A stretch of 64,000 nucleotides of DNA from Streptomyces odontomachi. GTDB taxonomy: Bacteria; Actinomycetota; Actinomycetes; Streptomycetales; Streptomycetaceae. The stretch lies in NCBI RefSeq assembly GCF_024435355.1, contig NZ_JAMJWG010000012.1, positions 1-64,000 on the forward strand, written 5' to 3'. The notes under the pieces were generated by a model that had not been told where the DNA came from, did no database searches, and saw only the letters and a program-made list of their open reading frames with translations. Shown here piece after piece: positions 25,320 to 34,549 of this stretch (positions are counted from its first letter, which is position 1; each line of letters starts with the position of its first letter). The position numbers and the translations under genes were made by a program.

Positions 25320-26324
25320 ATGACCCCCAACCCGACCCCACGTACCGCCGCCGTGGACGCCGCGTCGGCCCACCGGATCCCCGGTCGCGCAAGGTACCGG
25401 CTGGCCGCGCTCGGCGCGCTCGTGGTGACCGGCGCGCTGGTGCTCTCCGGCTGCGGCGACCAGACGAAGTCCAAGGACAAGGCGGACGACGGCGGCAAGT
25501 CGGGCTCCAGCAGCTCCGCACCGCTCGCCGACAAGCTGCCCCAGGAGATCCGCGACAAGGGCGTGATCCGGGTCGGCTCCGACATCGCGTACGCCCCCGT
25601 GGAGTTCAAGGACAAGGACGGCAACACCGCCGGCATCGACCCGGACCTGGCCGACGCCATGGGCTCGCTGCTCGGGGTGAAGTTCGACTTCCAGCGGGGC
25701 ACCTTCGAGACGCTGCTCACCGGCCTGCGCTCCAAGCGGTACGACATAGCGATGTCCGCGATGACCGACAGCAAGGACCGGCAGAACGGTATCGACTCGG
25801 AGACCGGCAAGAAGGTCGGCGAGGGCGTCGACTTCGTCGACTACTTCAACGCGGGCGTGTCCATCTACACCCTCAAGGGCAAGACCCAGGGCATCAACGG
25901 CTGGGGCGACCTGTGCGGCAAGACGATCGTGTTGCAGCGCGCCACGATCTCCGACGACCTGGCCAAGGCCGAGGCGAAGAAGTGCCCGGCCGGCAAGAAG
26001 CTCACCATCGAGGCCTTCGACACCGACGAGCAGGCCCAGACCCGGCTGCGTTCCGGCGGCGCCGACGCCGGCTCGTCGGACTACCCGGTCGCCGCGTACG
26101 CGGTGCAGACCTCCGGTGGCGGCAAGGACTTCCAGATCGTCGGCAAGCAGGTGGAGGCCGCGCCGTACGGCATCGCGGTGGCGAAGTCGAACACCCAGCT
26201 GCGGGACGCCCTGAAGGCGGCCATGGACCAGCTGATCAAGGACGGCACCTACGCCAAGATCGTGCAGCGCTGGGGCGTGGAGAACGGCGCCGTCAAGCAG
26301 GCCGGCATCAACCTCGGCAAGTGA
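25320..26324 (+). CDS. Polar amino-acid ABC importer substrate-binding lipoprotein
   Basis: A 334-residue extracellular lipoprotein that captures an amino acid, probably glutamine or glutamate class, for the permease and ATPase encoded downstream. A basic N-terminus and hydrophobic core lead to the lipobox LSGC (Cys near 44). The family-3 solute-binding signature is GVIRVGSDIAYAPVEF with DGNTAGIDPDLADAMG. The start is ATG 25320 with GGAGGA 7 nt upstream. A 296-bp spacer to the permease gene, absent between permease and ATPase, probably lets the binding protein be made in excess. No in-frame defects were seen. Confidence 0.92.
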   Translation: MTPNPTPRTAAVDAASAHRIPGRARYRLAALGALVVTGALVLSGCGDQTKSKDKADDGGKSGSSSSAPLADKLPQEIRDKGVIRVGSDIAYAPVEFKDKDGNTAGIDPDLADAMGSLLGVKFDFQRGTFETLLTGLRSKRYDIAMSAMTDSKDRQNGIDSETGKKVGEGVDFVDYFNAGVSIYTLKGKTQGINGWGDLCGKTIVLQRATISDDLAKAEAKKCPAGKKLTIEAFDTDEQAQTRLRSGGADAGSSDYPVAAYAVQTSGGGKDFQIVGKQVEAAPYGIAVAKSNTQLRDALKAAMDQLIKDGTYAKIVQRWGVENGAVKQAGINLGK

Positions 26325-26620
26325 TCGGCCGCCCCACCGGCCGGCGGTCGCCCGACCTGCCGGCCGCTGGGACCGACGGCGGCCGCGGTCCCCGCCGGTG
26401 ACGACCTGGGGCCCGGCCGGTGATCGCCGGGTGGGTGCGGTCACGCATCCGCCGGCGGCAGGCCGTTCCACCCCACGAAGGCGCGCCGCGCGCACCGCCC
26501 GGGCAAGGAGACACGCGCCCCGGACGACCACCGACACTCCGGACACCGGACCACCCCCCGGATGCCCCGGCACCCATCAAACCGTGCCGACGTCATCGAG
26601 CAGTTGAAAGGCATACCCCC
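26325..26620. other. 296-bp spacer inside the importer operon
   Basis: GC-rich with several short dyads built on CCGGCCGG, but no convincing gene. Position suggests mRNA stabilising or attenuating structures that separate binding-protein from permease expression. Confidence 0.4.
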
Positions 26621-27592
26621 GTGTCAGACGAGATCGACAAGGCGGACGGCGCCCCGGAGGGCGCGCCGGCGGCCACGGCGCCCGCAACCGGGGTGCCGGC
26701 GGCCGGGCACGAGGCCATCAGGGCCGTCCCGGTCCGCCACTACGGGCGCTATCTCGCCGCCCTGATCGCCATAGCCGTCCTGGTCTCGATCGTCTACGCC
26801 TTCGCCCAGGGCAAGATCAACTGGGGCGCGGTCCCCGACTACTTCTTCGACCACCGCATCCTCAAGGGCGTCGGCCAGACGATGCTGCTGACGGTGCTGT
26901 CGATGCTGATCGGCGTCGCGGGCGGCATCCTCCTCGCGGTGATGCGCCTCTCGCCCAACCCGGTGACGTCGGGGATCGCCTGGTTCTACATCTGGTTCTT
27001 CCGCGGCACACCGGTCCTCGTCCAGCTGTTCGTCTGGTTCAACCTGGGCCTGGTCTTCGAGTACATCAACCTCGGACCGATCTACAAGAACTACTGGTCC
27101 GACTTCATGACGCCGTTCCTGACGGCACTGCTCGGGCTCGGCCTGAACGAGGCCGCGTACATGGCCGAGATCTGCCGGGCGGGCCTGATCTCCGTCGACG
27201 AGGGCCAGACGGAGGCCGCGCACGCGCTGGGCATGAGCCACGGCAAGACGCTGCGTCGCATCATCATCCCGCAGGCCATGCGGGTGATCGTGCCGCCGAC
27301 CGGCAACGAGGTCATCAACATGTTGAAGACGACCTCGCTGGTCTCCGCGGTGCAGTACTACGAGCTGCTGCGCTATGCGCAGGACATCGGTCAGACCTCC
27401 GGCGCCCCGGTGGAGATGCTGTTCCTGGCCGCCGCGTGGTACCTGGTCATGACGTCCGTCCTGAGTATCGGGCAGTACTACATCGAGCGCCATTACGCCC
27501 GCGGCTCCAGCCGCAGCCTGCCGCCCACCCCGTGGCAGCGGGTGCGCGCGAACCTCACCTCGCTCGGCCGCCCGAACGGAGGCATGGCATGA
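26621..27592 (+). CDS. Polar amino-acid ABC importer permease
   Basis: A 323-residue inner-membrane protein of the HisM/GlnP family. An N-terminal cytoplasmic tail (about 45 residues, Ala/Pro-rich) is followed by about six helices. The conserved cytoplasmic loop EICRAGLISVDEGQTEAAHALGMS contacts the ATPase. GTG 26621 is chosen with a weak GAAAGG site. The frame continues upstream without a start signal. It probably forms a homodimer, since only one permease is present. Its stop overlaps the ATPase start (ATGA). Confidence 0.91.
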   Translation: MSDEIDKADGAPEGAPAATAPATGVPAAGHEAIRAVPVRHYGRYLAALIAIAVLVSIVYAFAQGKINWGAVPDYFFDHRILKGVGQTMLLTVLSMLIGVAGGILLAVMRLSPNPVTSGIAWFYIWFFRGTPVLVQLFVWFNLGLVFEYINLGPIYKNYWSDFMTPFLTALLGLGLNEAAYMAEICRAGLISVDEGQTEAAHALGMSHGKTLRRIIIPQAMRVIVPPTGNEVINMLKTTSLVSAVQYYELLRYAQDIGQTSGAPVEMLFLAAAWYLVMTSVLSIGQYYIERHYARGSSRSLPPTPWQRVRANLTSLGRPNGGMA

Positions 27593-28398
27593 CCACCGAC
27601 ATGATCAAGGACGACGGCGCTTCGGCGGAGGCCGCTGGGCCCGCGATGGTCAAGGCCGAGGGCGTCCACAAGGCGTTCGGCAACCTCGAGGTGCTCAAGG
27701 GCATCGACCTGGAGGTGGCGTCCGGCGAGGTCTGCTGCCTCATCGGGCCCTCGGGCTCCGGCAAGTCCACGTTCCTGCGCTGCATCAACCACCTGGAGAA
27801 GATCAACGCGGGACGGCTGTACGTGGCCGGGGACCTGGTCGGCTACCGGCAGCAGGGCGAAAAGCTCTACGAGCTGCGCGATCACGAAGTGGCCCGCAAG
27901 CGCCGCGACATCGGCATGGTCTTCCAGCGCTTCAACCTCTTCCCGCACATGACCGCCGTCGAGAACATCATCGAGGCGCCGGTGCAGGTCAAGGGCATGA
28001 ACAAGGCGGCGGCCCGGGAGCGCGCGCACGAGCTGCTGACCCGGGTCGGCCTGGCCGACAAGGCGTCCAGCTACCCGTCGCAGCTCTCCGGCGGCCAGCA
28101 GCAGCGGGTGGCGATCGCCCGCGCGTTGGCCATGGACCCCAAGCTGATGCTCTTCGACGAGCCGACGTCGGCGCTCGACCCGGAGCTGGTCGGCGACGTC
28201 CTGGACGTGATGCGCGACCTCGCCGAGTCCGGCATGACCATGATCGTGGTCACCCACGAGATGGGCTTCGCCCGAGAGGTCGGCGACTCCCTGGTCTTCA
28301 TGGACGGCGGCGTGGTCGTCGAGTCCGGCCACCCGCGGGAGGTCCTCACCAACCCGCACCACGAACGAACCCAGTCCTTCCTGTCAAAGGTCCTGTAA
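27589..28398 (+). CDS. Polar amino-acid ABC importer ATP-binding protein
   Basis: A 269-residue ATPase of the GlnQ/HisP family. Walker A is GPSGSGKS, the Q-loop lies in MVFQRFNLFPHMT, the signature is LSGGQQQR, Walker B is LMLFDEPTSALDPE and the H-loop is VVTHEM. It energises uptake through the adjacent permease. The start is ATG 27589, overlapping the permease stop. The longer ORF from 27436 is the permease read out of frame. The 3' side holds no clear terminator, only the dispersed GC-rich elements. Confidence 0.93.
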   Translation: MTTDMIKDDGASAEAAGPAMVKAEGVHKAFGNLEVLKGIDLEVASGEVCCLIGPSGSGKSTFLRCINHLEKINAGRLYVAGDLVGYRQQGEKLYELRDHEVARKRRDIGMVFQRFNLFPHMTAVENIIEAPVQVKGMNKAAARERAHELLTRVGLADKASSYPSQLSGGQQQRVAIARALAMDPKLMLFDEPTSALDPELVGDVLDVMRDLAESGMTMIVVTHEMGFAREVGDSLVFMDGGVVVESGHPREVLTNPHHERTQSFLSKVL

Positions 28399-28486
28399 CC
28401 CCCACACACGACGGTCCCCCAGGGCCCACCCCCGAACCACCCGCCTGGCAGCGATCCGTCCCCCACCGCCCCGGTGGACACCGCTC

Positions 28487-28760
28487 ACACAGTTCCCCGC
28501 ACCCCAGCCCCACACGCTCGAAAGGGGCGCGGGGAACCACGCAACAAGCCACAACGCACCGACAGCCAACCACCACCCGCACCCCCACCCCCCTCTCAGG
28601 GGCGCGGGAAACTGCGCGACAAGCCACAACGCACAGACAGCCAACCACCGGCATACCCCACCCACTCCCTTCCAGGGGCGCGGGGAACTGCGCAACAAAC
28701 CACGACGCACAGACAGCCAACCACCGACAGCCCCCACCCACCCCCCAGGGGCACGGGCCA
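28487..28760. repeat. Cluster of Streptomyces GGGGCGCGGGGAACTGCGCG elements
   Basis: Plus-oriented copies lie at 28524-28543 (degenerate 3' end), 28599-28619 and 28675-28695, and a decayed copy at about 28748. An inverted partial copy, CACAGTTCCCCGCACCCC, lies at about 28488-28505 and can pair with the first. Between copies a spacer built on AAGCCACAACGCAC and ACAGCCAACCACC recurs, with a period near 76 bp. No gene is supported in 28399-28893. Confidence 0.85.
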
Positions 28761-28893
28761 AAGGCCAGAGGCCAAGGACCGGGCCCCCCCAGGCCCAGGC
28801 CCAGGGTCAAGGACCAGGGCCGAGCCCAAAGACCCAGGGAACCGCCGGCACCCGGGGGCCCGGGGCACCCCCCCGGCGGCCCTGACGACGACG

Positions 28894-29298
28894 TCAGCGC
28901 AGCGCGAGCACCACCGCATCGGTAGCCGAACACCACACCCCCCGCACCTCCCCGAACCCACTCTCCCGCAACACCCGCACATGCCACCCGACCGGCGCCG
29001 CCTCCCCATCCGCATGATCACCGTAGATCTCGAAGCGTCGAGCCGTCGGCCCGGCGAGCACGGGGTCCTGCGCGGCCAGCGCCCACCATTCGGACCAGTC
29101 GAGCGCGCCGGCCGCCTTGGCGCGCTCCCTCGCGGCGTGCCGGAACGTCCGCTCGGCCTCGTTGATCCGCGGCGTCGTGGGGTCGGGCATGTGGTCGGCG
29201 TTCATGAAGACGCCGCCCTCCCTGACCAGCCCGGCGAGCTGGCCGTAGAGCGTGGTGAGCGGCTCGCTGTGCATCCAGTGCAGGGCGGTGGCGGTGAG
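28894..29298 (-). pseudogene. 3' part of a SAM-dependent methyltransferase gene split by the serine-integrase element
   Basis: About 135 codons encoding the C-terminal half of a class I methyltransferase, beginning at the element junction with TATALHWMHSEPL and ending at TGA 28896-28894. The 5' half lies on the other side of the element (42134-42497, same strand). Joining them across the shared CGGTGAG restores SYDAVLTATALHWM, the usual motif of this family. In the integrated state the fragment has no native start; ATG 29274 could at most make a 126-residue piece. Confidence 0.9.
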
Positions 29299-29313
29299 GA
29301 AAGTCCGCTAAAC
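29292..29313. other. attL of the serine-integrase element
   Basis: The core CGGTGAG (29292-29298) is followed by the element half-site GGAAAGTCCGCTAAAC (29298-29313). Its reverse complement matches the half-site at the right end in 13 of 16 positions. To the left lies methyltransferase coding sequence. Confidence 0.8.
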
Positions 29314-29342
29314 GCAGGTGTGTAGAGCGGAGGTAGACCATC

Positions 29343-30860
29343 ATGGTGCAGGTGATCACGACCGAGTACGACGGGTGCGGCAAGTGCCTGGTAGGCGTGC
29401 GCCGGCTGTCGCGCATGAAGGACGCGAGCAACAGCCCCGAGAAGCAGGAGAACCACGTCCTCAGTGCTACGGAAGCGATCGGCGGCCACGTCATCGCCTG
29501 GGCCGACGACTGGGAGGTGTCCGGCGCCACGGACCCTCTCACGCGGCCCGGACTCGGTCCGTGGCTGCGAGGCGAGGCAGGCCCCTACTCGGGCATTGTG
29601 GGGGCCGCCGTGGACCGCATCGGCCGCAATCAACGGGACGTACTGAACACCGCTTACACCATCCACGAGTCCCAGCGCCTTCTGGTGACTTACGGGCACG
29701 ATGGACCGTGGAACCTGGACGACCCGGCCGACGAGATGCGGCTTTCCATGGAGTCGTTTGGCGCACAGATGGAGCTACGAGCCATTCAGAAGCGAAACCG
29801 AGACGAGACGAAGCGCGCCCGCGCCGCCGGGCAACCGAAGCAGAAGAACCGGTACGGATACCGATTCGTTCGGCTCGTGCCGAACGGCAAGGTTGATCAT
29901 GTCGAGATTGACCCTGTCGCAGCGGAAATCATTCGAAACGTCGCGGAACGCATTCTCCAGGACGAGAACGGCAAGGTGACTCTACACACGGAAGCCGCGA
30001 GGCTTAACCGCGAAGGTGTTCTCTCTCCGGCCGACTATCGATCCGTCATGTACGGACGAAAGCCGAAAGGAACACTCTGGAACGCGAAGACCCTCAATCG
30101 GCTACTAACGGAGGAAGCCTCGTTGGGGTATCTGATGCACGAGGACCGCCCCGTAATCGGAAAGGACGGCCACCCCGTACGCCTGGCCGCTCCTTTGTGG
30201 GATCGCGCCACCCGCGATGCACTAATCTCGAAGACCAAGCCGAAACAGAAAGGAGCCCGAGCACAGAAGGGGACTTACATGTTGACTGGCTTGTCTTTCT
30301 GCGGGAACTGCGGACAACGGCTGTATATTCTCGGCAGGGTCAACCAGTACAGCGCCTACGGTTGCACGGCTCGGGTACGAGGCATCCCCTCGTCGAAGGA
30401 TTGCAAGCCGGGTCCGGTCATGTCGGTTCTCGAGCTGAACAAGAGGGTGGAGGAATGGTTCCTCGTGCGGTACGGCTCCGGTCAGCTCATGCGACGCGAG
30501 TTTGATCCGGGCACCGGCTACGCCGCACGAATCGCCGAGATCGAAGCGGACCGCAAGCGGCTGCGGAGTGACCGGTCAGCAGGGCTCTACGACTCTGACG
30601 ACGACGCTGAATGGTACCGGCAGGAATACGGTCGCATGAGCCGTGAGATTGCCGAACTCAAGAACTTGCCGGACAGGCCCCCGGGCATGTGCATGGTACC
30701 GACCGGGAAGACCGTAGCGGACGAATGGCACGCCGCACACGACGACGCCGCACGTCGCGAACTCCTCAGCGGATTTGACATCCGGGTGACGCTCTTCGCC
30801 ACGAGCGCAGAGCGGCGCTTCCAGGTGACCGGGGCCAACATCCACCAGCAGATCATGTAG
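29343..30860 (+). CDS. int: Large serine recombinase (site-specific integrase)
   Basis: A 505-residue integrase responsible for inserting the element. The N-terminal resolvase-like domain (1-150) carries the putative nucleophile Ser23 in GVRRLSRMKDASNSPEKQ and the conserved AAVDRIGRN segment. The recombinase domain (about 170-300) contains NRYGYRFVRL and NAKTLNRLLTEEASLGYLM. A zinc ribbon follows, C-x2-C...C...C from CGNCGQRLY to DCKPG, then a coiled-coil-like helix. ATG 29343 has GGAGGT 8 nt upstream. It is adjacent to attL and points inward, and a strong terminator follows. It makes long direct strand exchanges without host factors, by family knowledge. Confidence 0.93.
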   Translation: MVQVITTEYDGCGKCLVGVRRLSRMKDASNSPEKQENHVLSATEAIGGHVIAWADDWEVSGATDPLTRPGLGPWLRGEAGPYSGIVGAAVDRIGRNQRDVLNTAYTIHESQRLLVTYGHDGPWNLDDPADEMRLSMESFGAQMELRAIQKRNRDETKRARAAGQPKQKNRYGYRFVRLVPNGKVDHVEIDPVAAEIIRNVAERILQDENGKVTLHTEAARLNREGVLSPADYRSVMYGRKPKGTLWNAKTLNRLLTEEASLGYLMHEDRPVIGKDGHPVRLAAPLWDRATRDALISKTKPKQKGARAQKGTYMLTGLSFCGNCGQRLYILGRVNQYSAYGCTARVRGIPSSKDCKPGPVMSVLELNKRVEEWFLVRYGSGQLMRREFDPGTGYAARIAEIEADRKRLRSDRSAGLYDSDDDAEWYRQEYGRMSREIAELKNLPDRPPGMCMVPTGKTVADEWHAAHDDAARRELLSGFDIRVTLFATSAERRFQVTGANIHQQIM

Positions 30861-30874
30861 GGGCATCACATGCT

Positions 30875-30913
30875 GAATAGCCCCGGAATGGGTCCATCCA
30901 TCCGGGGCTATTC
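30875..30913. terminator. Bidirectional terminator after the integrase
   Basis: GAATAGCCCCGGA (30875-30887) pairs perfectly with 30901-30913 across a 13-nt loop. It serves the integrase (+) and the convergent hypothetical gene (-). Confidence 0.85.
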
Positions 30914-30927
30914 TATATCCTCAGAGC

Positions 30928-31410
30928 CTACCGCTGGAGTGCGGATGCACTCACAAAAGGCAACCGATAAAGGACCGTAAGCCCTGTGCGGGTTTTGAAC
31001 TCCACAGGTTTGATCGAAAGAACGCACCGATCCCGACACGGCCCCAGAAGTGAAAGACGTCCCGCAACTTCCTCTCGACTCCAGACACCAAAGGGAAAGA
31101 AAAAGACGCCGACATCACAGTGATCAAAAAGACGGAAAGCTAGCCGGTCATCATCCAAGTCTTCAGCGAGAACCGGGATTTCTATCGCTTTGGTCACTAT
31201 TTCCCACTGTCCGCCACGCCTCGCCTGTGAGTCAGATGGAGCACCGCCAAGAATACGAGAAACGTCACGCGCGACGCTCGGAGAATCGACCTTTACGCAC
31301 CAGGTACTCGATTCTTCGTAGCGTCCGTCCACCAGGCGAACGGAAGAGAATGAGCCGACAACCGCATCAACCACACGGCCCCCGATCAGCGATCTCCTTT
31401 CGGACCTCAC
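30928..31410 (-). CDS. Hypothetical protein of the element
   Basis: A 160-residue protein of unknown function with no membrane segment or recognisable domain. The sequence is mixed alpha/beta in character (SSTWCVKVDSPSVARDVSRILGG, DHCDVGVFFFPFGVWSREEVAGRL). It overlaps the 3' end of rep by 44 bp if GTG 31410 is used. GTG 31374 would give an 8-bp overlap with the rep stop and a 148-residue product, which is the more usual coupling. It is last in the rep transcription unit and ends before a strong terminator. It may be a resistance, exclusion or host-interaction protein; nothing in the sequence decides. Confidence 0.7.
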   Translation of the reverse strand: MRSERRSLIGGRVVDAVVGSFSSVRLVDGRYEESSTWCVKVDSPSVARDVSRILGGAPSDSQARRGGQWEIVTKAIEIPVLAEDLDDDRLAFRLFDHCDVGVFFFPFGVWSREEVAGRLSLLGPCRDRCVLSIKPVEFKTRTGLTVLYRLPFVSASALQR

Positions 31411-32782
31411 GCAAAGCCGCCAGATCCGCGGCTATCCCGGCAGCGATCTCCACCCCAGCGACGCTGTGACCAGAGCCGACGTATCGCCAGACCGCATCCG
31501 TGACGGTGCCGGTTGCGTCCATGTGGCCGACATACTGCGCACGCTGGGCACGGAGCGCGGCATACGTCGTCGAGTAGGCGCGGGATTTGGTTAGGATGTG
31601 CCCCCGGTAGCCGAGGGTGTGAGCCCAAGAGCGCAATCGAAGGTTTTCAAATTCCGGTAACCCACCCAGAACCCAGCAACTTGACATGAGAGTCTTCACG
31701 TGGCGTGACAGCGGCAGTAGGGAGATTTCCCCCAGTGACGTAATCGGACGGTCAATGCCGCCTGCATCGCCCACGCTTTTCGTGACGTACTTTGCTACAT
31801 ACGCAGCGACAGCTTCATCGGATATAGCGTCATCACACTTGAATGCGTGCCAAATTTCGTGCACATCGAACTGTGTGCCCCATTTGAAAATGGGCTCTCC
31901 AATCCCTCTCGCGTAGGCAGCGGTTACCTGTGTGGTGCGGACAACGGCATCTATCACGTCTATGAGCAGCTCTACGGTTGCCCAATGCGGGGGGTGGGAG
32001 ACGGAGCCGTCGGGCCCATCTAGACGAATTACAGCGTGGAAATGGATCGCCCCACGCCGCTGATATTCCGCGACCTTAGCGAAAGACACGCGAGCATACT
32101 CGCCCAGGCGAGATTGTGTGATGCCTACCGCGGAGGCCAGGTGCCGGCGGATAGCCCGACAGGTCCTGTTCCAGAGTTCACCGGCATGCGCGTGCCACAG
32201 AACATGGCCTGTGTAGTCGTAGCAGGTCGAGCACAGCGGTTGCCCTACGAGCGGGTCACTGTCGGCATGTGTCTGCCCGCAGCCGATCCGGTGGCCATGC
32301 TCACACGTAGCACTATTGCGACGAGGCGTGCACGGGGCCCCTTTTCGGTGAGCGCGGTGCACAGGCCCGAATGAGGGAGCAGTCAGGGTGAGAAAGACCC
32401 GAGGATGCTCAGCAACGCTGTCAGGCGTGCCCTTGCCGCCTAGGAGGCCCGCACGCACGAGATGGAACGTGTCCCCCGCATAGAGTCGCGAGCAGGGCTG
32501 ACAGCGCGTCTCACGCCGATTCCGACAGCGTACGGCCAGCCGACCGCCCGGTTCGTGTGTGGTGTCGTAGTGGTGCAGTACAGCACCGGTCGACGCTTCC
32601 AGGATGGTGGTGTGCCCGGCGAGGTAAATAGGGTGGGCGCAGCCACCGATTGCCGTGATCTGTTCCAACCAGCGGGGAAACAGTGGTTCTTGCGCGAGCC
32701 GGATCAGGTCTTTTTCTGTGTCGGTCAAACGGGGGCGCCCCGCAATCGAGGTCACGGGGCGCCGGGTTTCGTCTTTTGCCAT
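31367..32782 (-). CDS. RepSA-like replication initiator (rolling circle)
   Basis: A 471-residue protein close in size to RepSA of pSAM2. It should nick the double-strand origin and start rolling-circle replication of the excised element. Visible are an HUH motif HFHAV (residues 247-251) after RRGAI, a downstream candidate catalytic pair in YVAKYVTKS (Tyr328, Tyr332), and an N-terminal cysteine-rich region (CRNRRETRCQPCS, CSTCYDYTG) likely to bind zinc. ATG 32782 starts MAKDETRR; an upstream TTG at 32857 is possible. Streptomycete AICE Rep proteins are needed for stable propagation in spores and recipients, by family knowledge. Confidence 0.88.
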   Translation of the reverse strand: MAKDETRRPVTSIAGRPRLTDTEKDLIRLAQEPLFPRWLEQITAIGGCAHPIYLAGHTTILEASTGAVLHHYDTTHEPGGRLAVRCRNRRETRCQPCSRLYAGDTFHLVRAGLLGGKGTPDSVAEHPRVFLTLTAPSFGPVHRAHRKGAPCTPRRNSATCEHGHRIGCGQTHADSDPLVGQPLCSTCYDYTGHVLWHAHAGELWNRTCRAIRRHLASAVGITQSRLGEYARVSFAKVAEYQRRGAIHFHAVIRLDGPDGSVSHPPHWATVELLIDVIDAVVRTTQVTAAYARGIGEPIFKWGTQFDVHEIWHAFKCDDAISDEAVAAYVAKYVTKSVGDAGGIDRPITSLGEISLLPLSRHVKTLMSSCWVLGGLPEFENLRLRSWAHTLGYRGHILTKSRAYSTTYAALRAQRAQYVGHMDATGTVTDAVWRYVGSGHSVAGVEIAAGIAADLAALREVRKEIADRGPCG

Positions 32783-32878
32783 GGGTGGTGATCTTTCGTT
32801 CTGGGCAGTGGCGAACACCGCCAACCTGGGATGGGGGAACACTGGATCTCCCTTCAAATGCGGGTTTTGGGTGGCTAG

Positions 32879-33022
32879 TCAGTTCTTACGGCGCGGTGGT
32901 CGAGGTGTGCTCCGGGGGCGACTACGGGAGCGACAGGAGGGGCAGGGCCGCTGGAGTCCGCCTTTTCGGAAGGGCCGAGGGTGGAGGCAGCGCGGGCAGT
33001 ACACGTATTTCCTAGGCTTCAT
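32879..33022 (-). CDS. Zinc-ribbon microprotein, 47 residues
   Basis: A short ORF from ATG 33022 to TGA 32881-32879 encoding MKPRKYVYCPRCLHPRPF, a Gly/Leu turn, RPCPSC and a very basic RSRSRPRSTPRPPRRKN tail. The CxxC...CxxC spacing fits a single zinc ribbon. AAGGA lies about 10 nt before the start. Similar short zinc-binding basic proteins are regularly encoded between traB and rep in AICEs. It probably binds nucleic acid. Confidence 0.68.
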   Translation of the reverse strand: MKPRKYVYCPRCLHPRPFRKGGLQRPCPSCRSRSRPRSTPRPPRRKN

Positions 33023-33047
33023 ACTGCGTGTTCCTTTTCGGAGGTAG

Positions 33048-33254
33048 TCACACGAGCCGGGCGAGAACCCAGGAAACGAGTTCAGTTACGGTGAAAACCA
33101 CCGGGGTCAATGCCGTGTAGATTCCGAAGAGGAAGACCAGCGCCGCTTGCCACCAGGCCATTTCGCGTGAGCGGACCAGTAGAACGGTGAATGCGCCGAA
33201 GACGATCATCAGCATCATTGCGCCGCCGTCGGTAACGCCCGTTCCCTCGATCAT
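33048..33254 (-). CDS. Small membrane protein, Spd-like
   Basis: A 68-residue protein with two hydrophobic helices (MMLMIVFGAFTVLLV and WWQAALVFLFGIYTALTPVVFTV). It overlaps the traB stop as ATGA and so is coupled to it. Position and size match the spread (Spd) proteins thought to help Streptomyces plasmids pass through septa in the recipient mycelium. The function is inferred. Confidence 0.75.
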   Translation of the reverse strand: MIEGTGVTDGGAMMLMIVFGAFTVLLVRSREMAWWQAALVFLFGIYTALTPVVFTVTELVSWVLARLV

Positions 33255-34549
33255 TCGGTGCCTCCTTTTGCGAGGGAGATGCTGACGCTGGGCAGGACCG
33301 GAGTGGTGCGCACGTGGCGCAGGGCCGCCGCTCGAGCGTCATCCCGTGTGGTGAGCAGGGACCGAGCCCGCATCCACTGGCCGTCCACGGACGTCACCGA
33401 CATGCCGTGATCGTCAGTCTGAATGGTCAGTGCCGTTGCTACGGCGTCGGGCGAGAGGTCACCGAGGACCATTTCCGCACTGGCGGAGTCCGATACCCGG
33501 TGACAGACCCGTCCGGCCAGCTGTGCCCGCAGTGCGGTTGCTCCCGGGCCGAGTTCGGAGCCGAACCGCTGTGCGGCGACGACCAGGTGAATGCCCAGGG
33601 CCGCGCCCAGCTGTGCAAGCCGTAGTAAGGCCGAGGCACACTCCGCTGTCTCTGCCTTGGTCTCCCGGCTCCCATCGGACAGATACAACTCCGCGATCTC
33701 GTCGACCAGGACTACGACCGAGACTGGCCGCTCACCCTCCGGGAGCTCCCAGATGGAACGTGCAGCCGCTTCCTGGCACAGGGCCATGCGATCCTTTGCC
33801 TCTTGCAGCAGCCCCCGCAACACCCGCAGTGCTTGCGACCGGTCCGTAGCCAGGGCCGACAGCCGGGCCCGGATCAGACCGAGTTCCATGCCGCCCTTGC
33901 AGTCGATGCCCACCAGGGCGACAGGCTGCGAAGCCAACGCCCGCGCAAGCCGCAGCAGCCAGTTGGACTTACCCGACCGTGTGGCACCGACCACCAGCCA
34001 ATGCGGCACCATCCGGAAGTCGATCACCCAGGCCGCGCCGTCCCCGAGCCGACCAAGCACCGCCTCCAGGAGGCGAGTCCGTACCTGTGGCAGCGCGCCC
34101 GGTTCCGTGCTCAGAGGGTCCCGCACGACGGCCACCACCAGGAGGTGACCGCGGGTGGGGGAGGTGATGCGTACCGAGTGCATGCGCCAGGCGTGCGTGA
34201 TCGCATCCAGGGCAGCGACGAATTCGGCCGGAGTCTGCCCAGGGTGCAGCTTGATATGCACCGCCAGCCCGTTCCTGGTGGCCTTGATGGCTCCCAGGCG
34301 CGGGGGGATCGGTCGCAGCGATTGCCCCCTGACGTACGTGTCGCGCCCGATAAGTGTGTGTCGCGGTCGACGGACCACGCACAGGTCAGCCGTCTGACAC
34401 AGCCGCCGCCACGTGAAGCGAATGCGCACGTGAGCCGCAGGATAGGCCAGCAGATACCAGCACCATCGGTTGCGATTGAACTTGTCTTCCCATCGCCGTT
34501 GGGTGAGTAGCGCGACGAGTACCAGGACCAGGACCACGAGGAGAATCAC
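33251..34549 (-). CDS. traB: FtsK/SpoIIIE-type DNA translocase (TraB-like transfer protein)
   Basis: A 432-residue protein. A short N-terminal membrane helix (LLVVLVLVLVALLT) precedes a cytoplasmic motor with Walker A VGATRSGKSN and Walker B VVVLVDEIAEL. It would pump double-stranded element DNA between hyphae, the only transfer protein streptomycete conjugation needs. GTG 34549 overlaps the preceding stop (GTGA). A rare TTA leucine codon occurs at 33628-33626, next to CTA, so translation may depend on the bldA tRNA. The usual C-terminal winged helix that reads clt repeats is short or divergent. Confidence 0.9.
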   Translation of the reverse strand: MILLVVLVLVLVALLTQRRWEDKFNRNRWCWYLLAYPAAHVRIRFTWRRLCQTADLCVVRRPRHTLIGRDTYVRGQSLRPIPPRLGAIKATRNGLAVHIKLHPGQTPAEFVAALDAITHAWRMHSVRITSPTRGHLLVVAVVRDPLSTEPGALPQVRTRLLEAVLGRLGDGAAWVIDFRMVPHWLVVGATRSGKSNWLLRLARALASQPVALVGIDCKGGMELGLIRARLSALATDRSQALRVLRGLLQEAKDRMALCQEAAARSIWELPEGERPVSVVVLVDEIAELYLSDGSRETKAETAECASALLRLAQLGAALGIHLVVAAQRFGSELGPGATALRAQLAGRVCHRVSDSASAEMVLGDLSPDAVATALTIQTDDHGMSVTSVDGQWMRARSLLTTRDDARAAALRHVRTTPVLPSVSISLAKGGTE

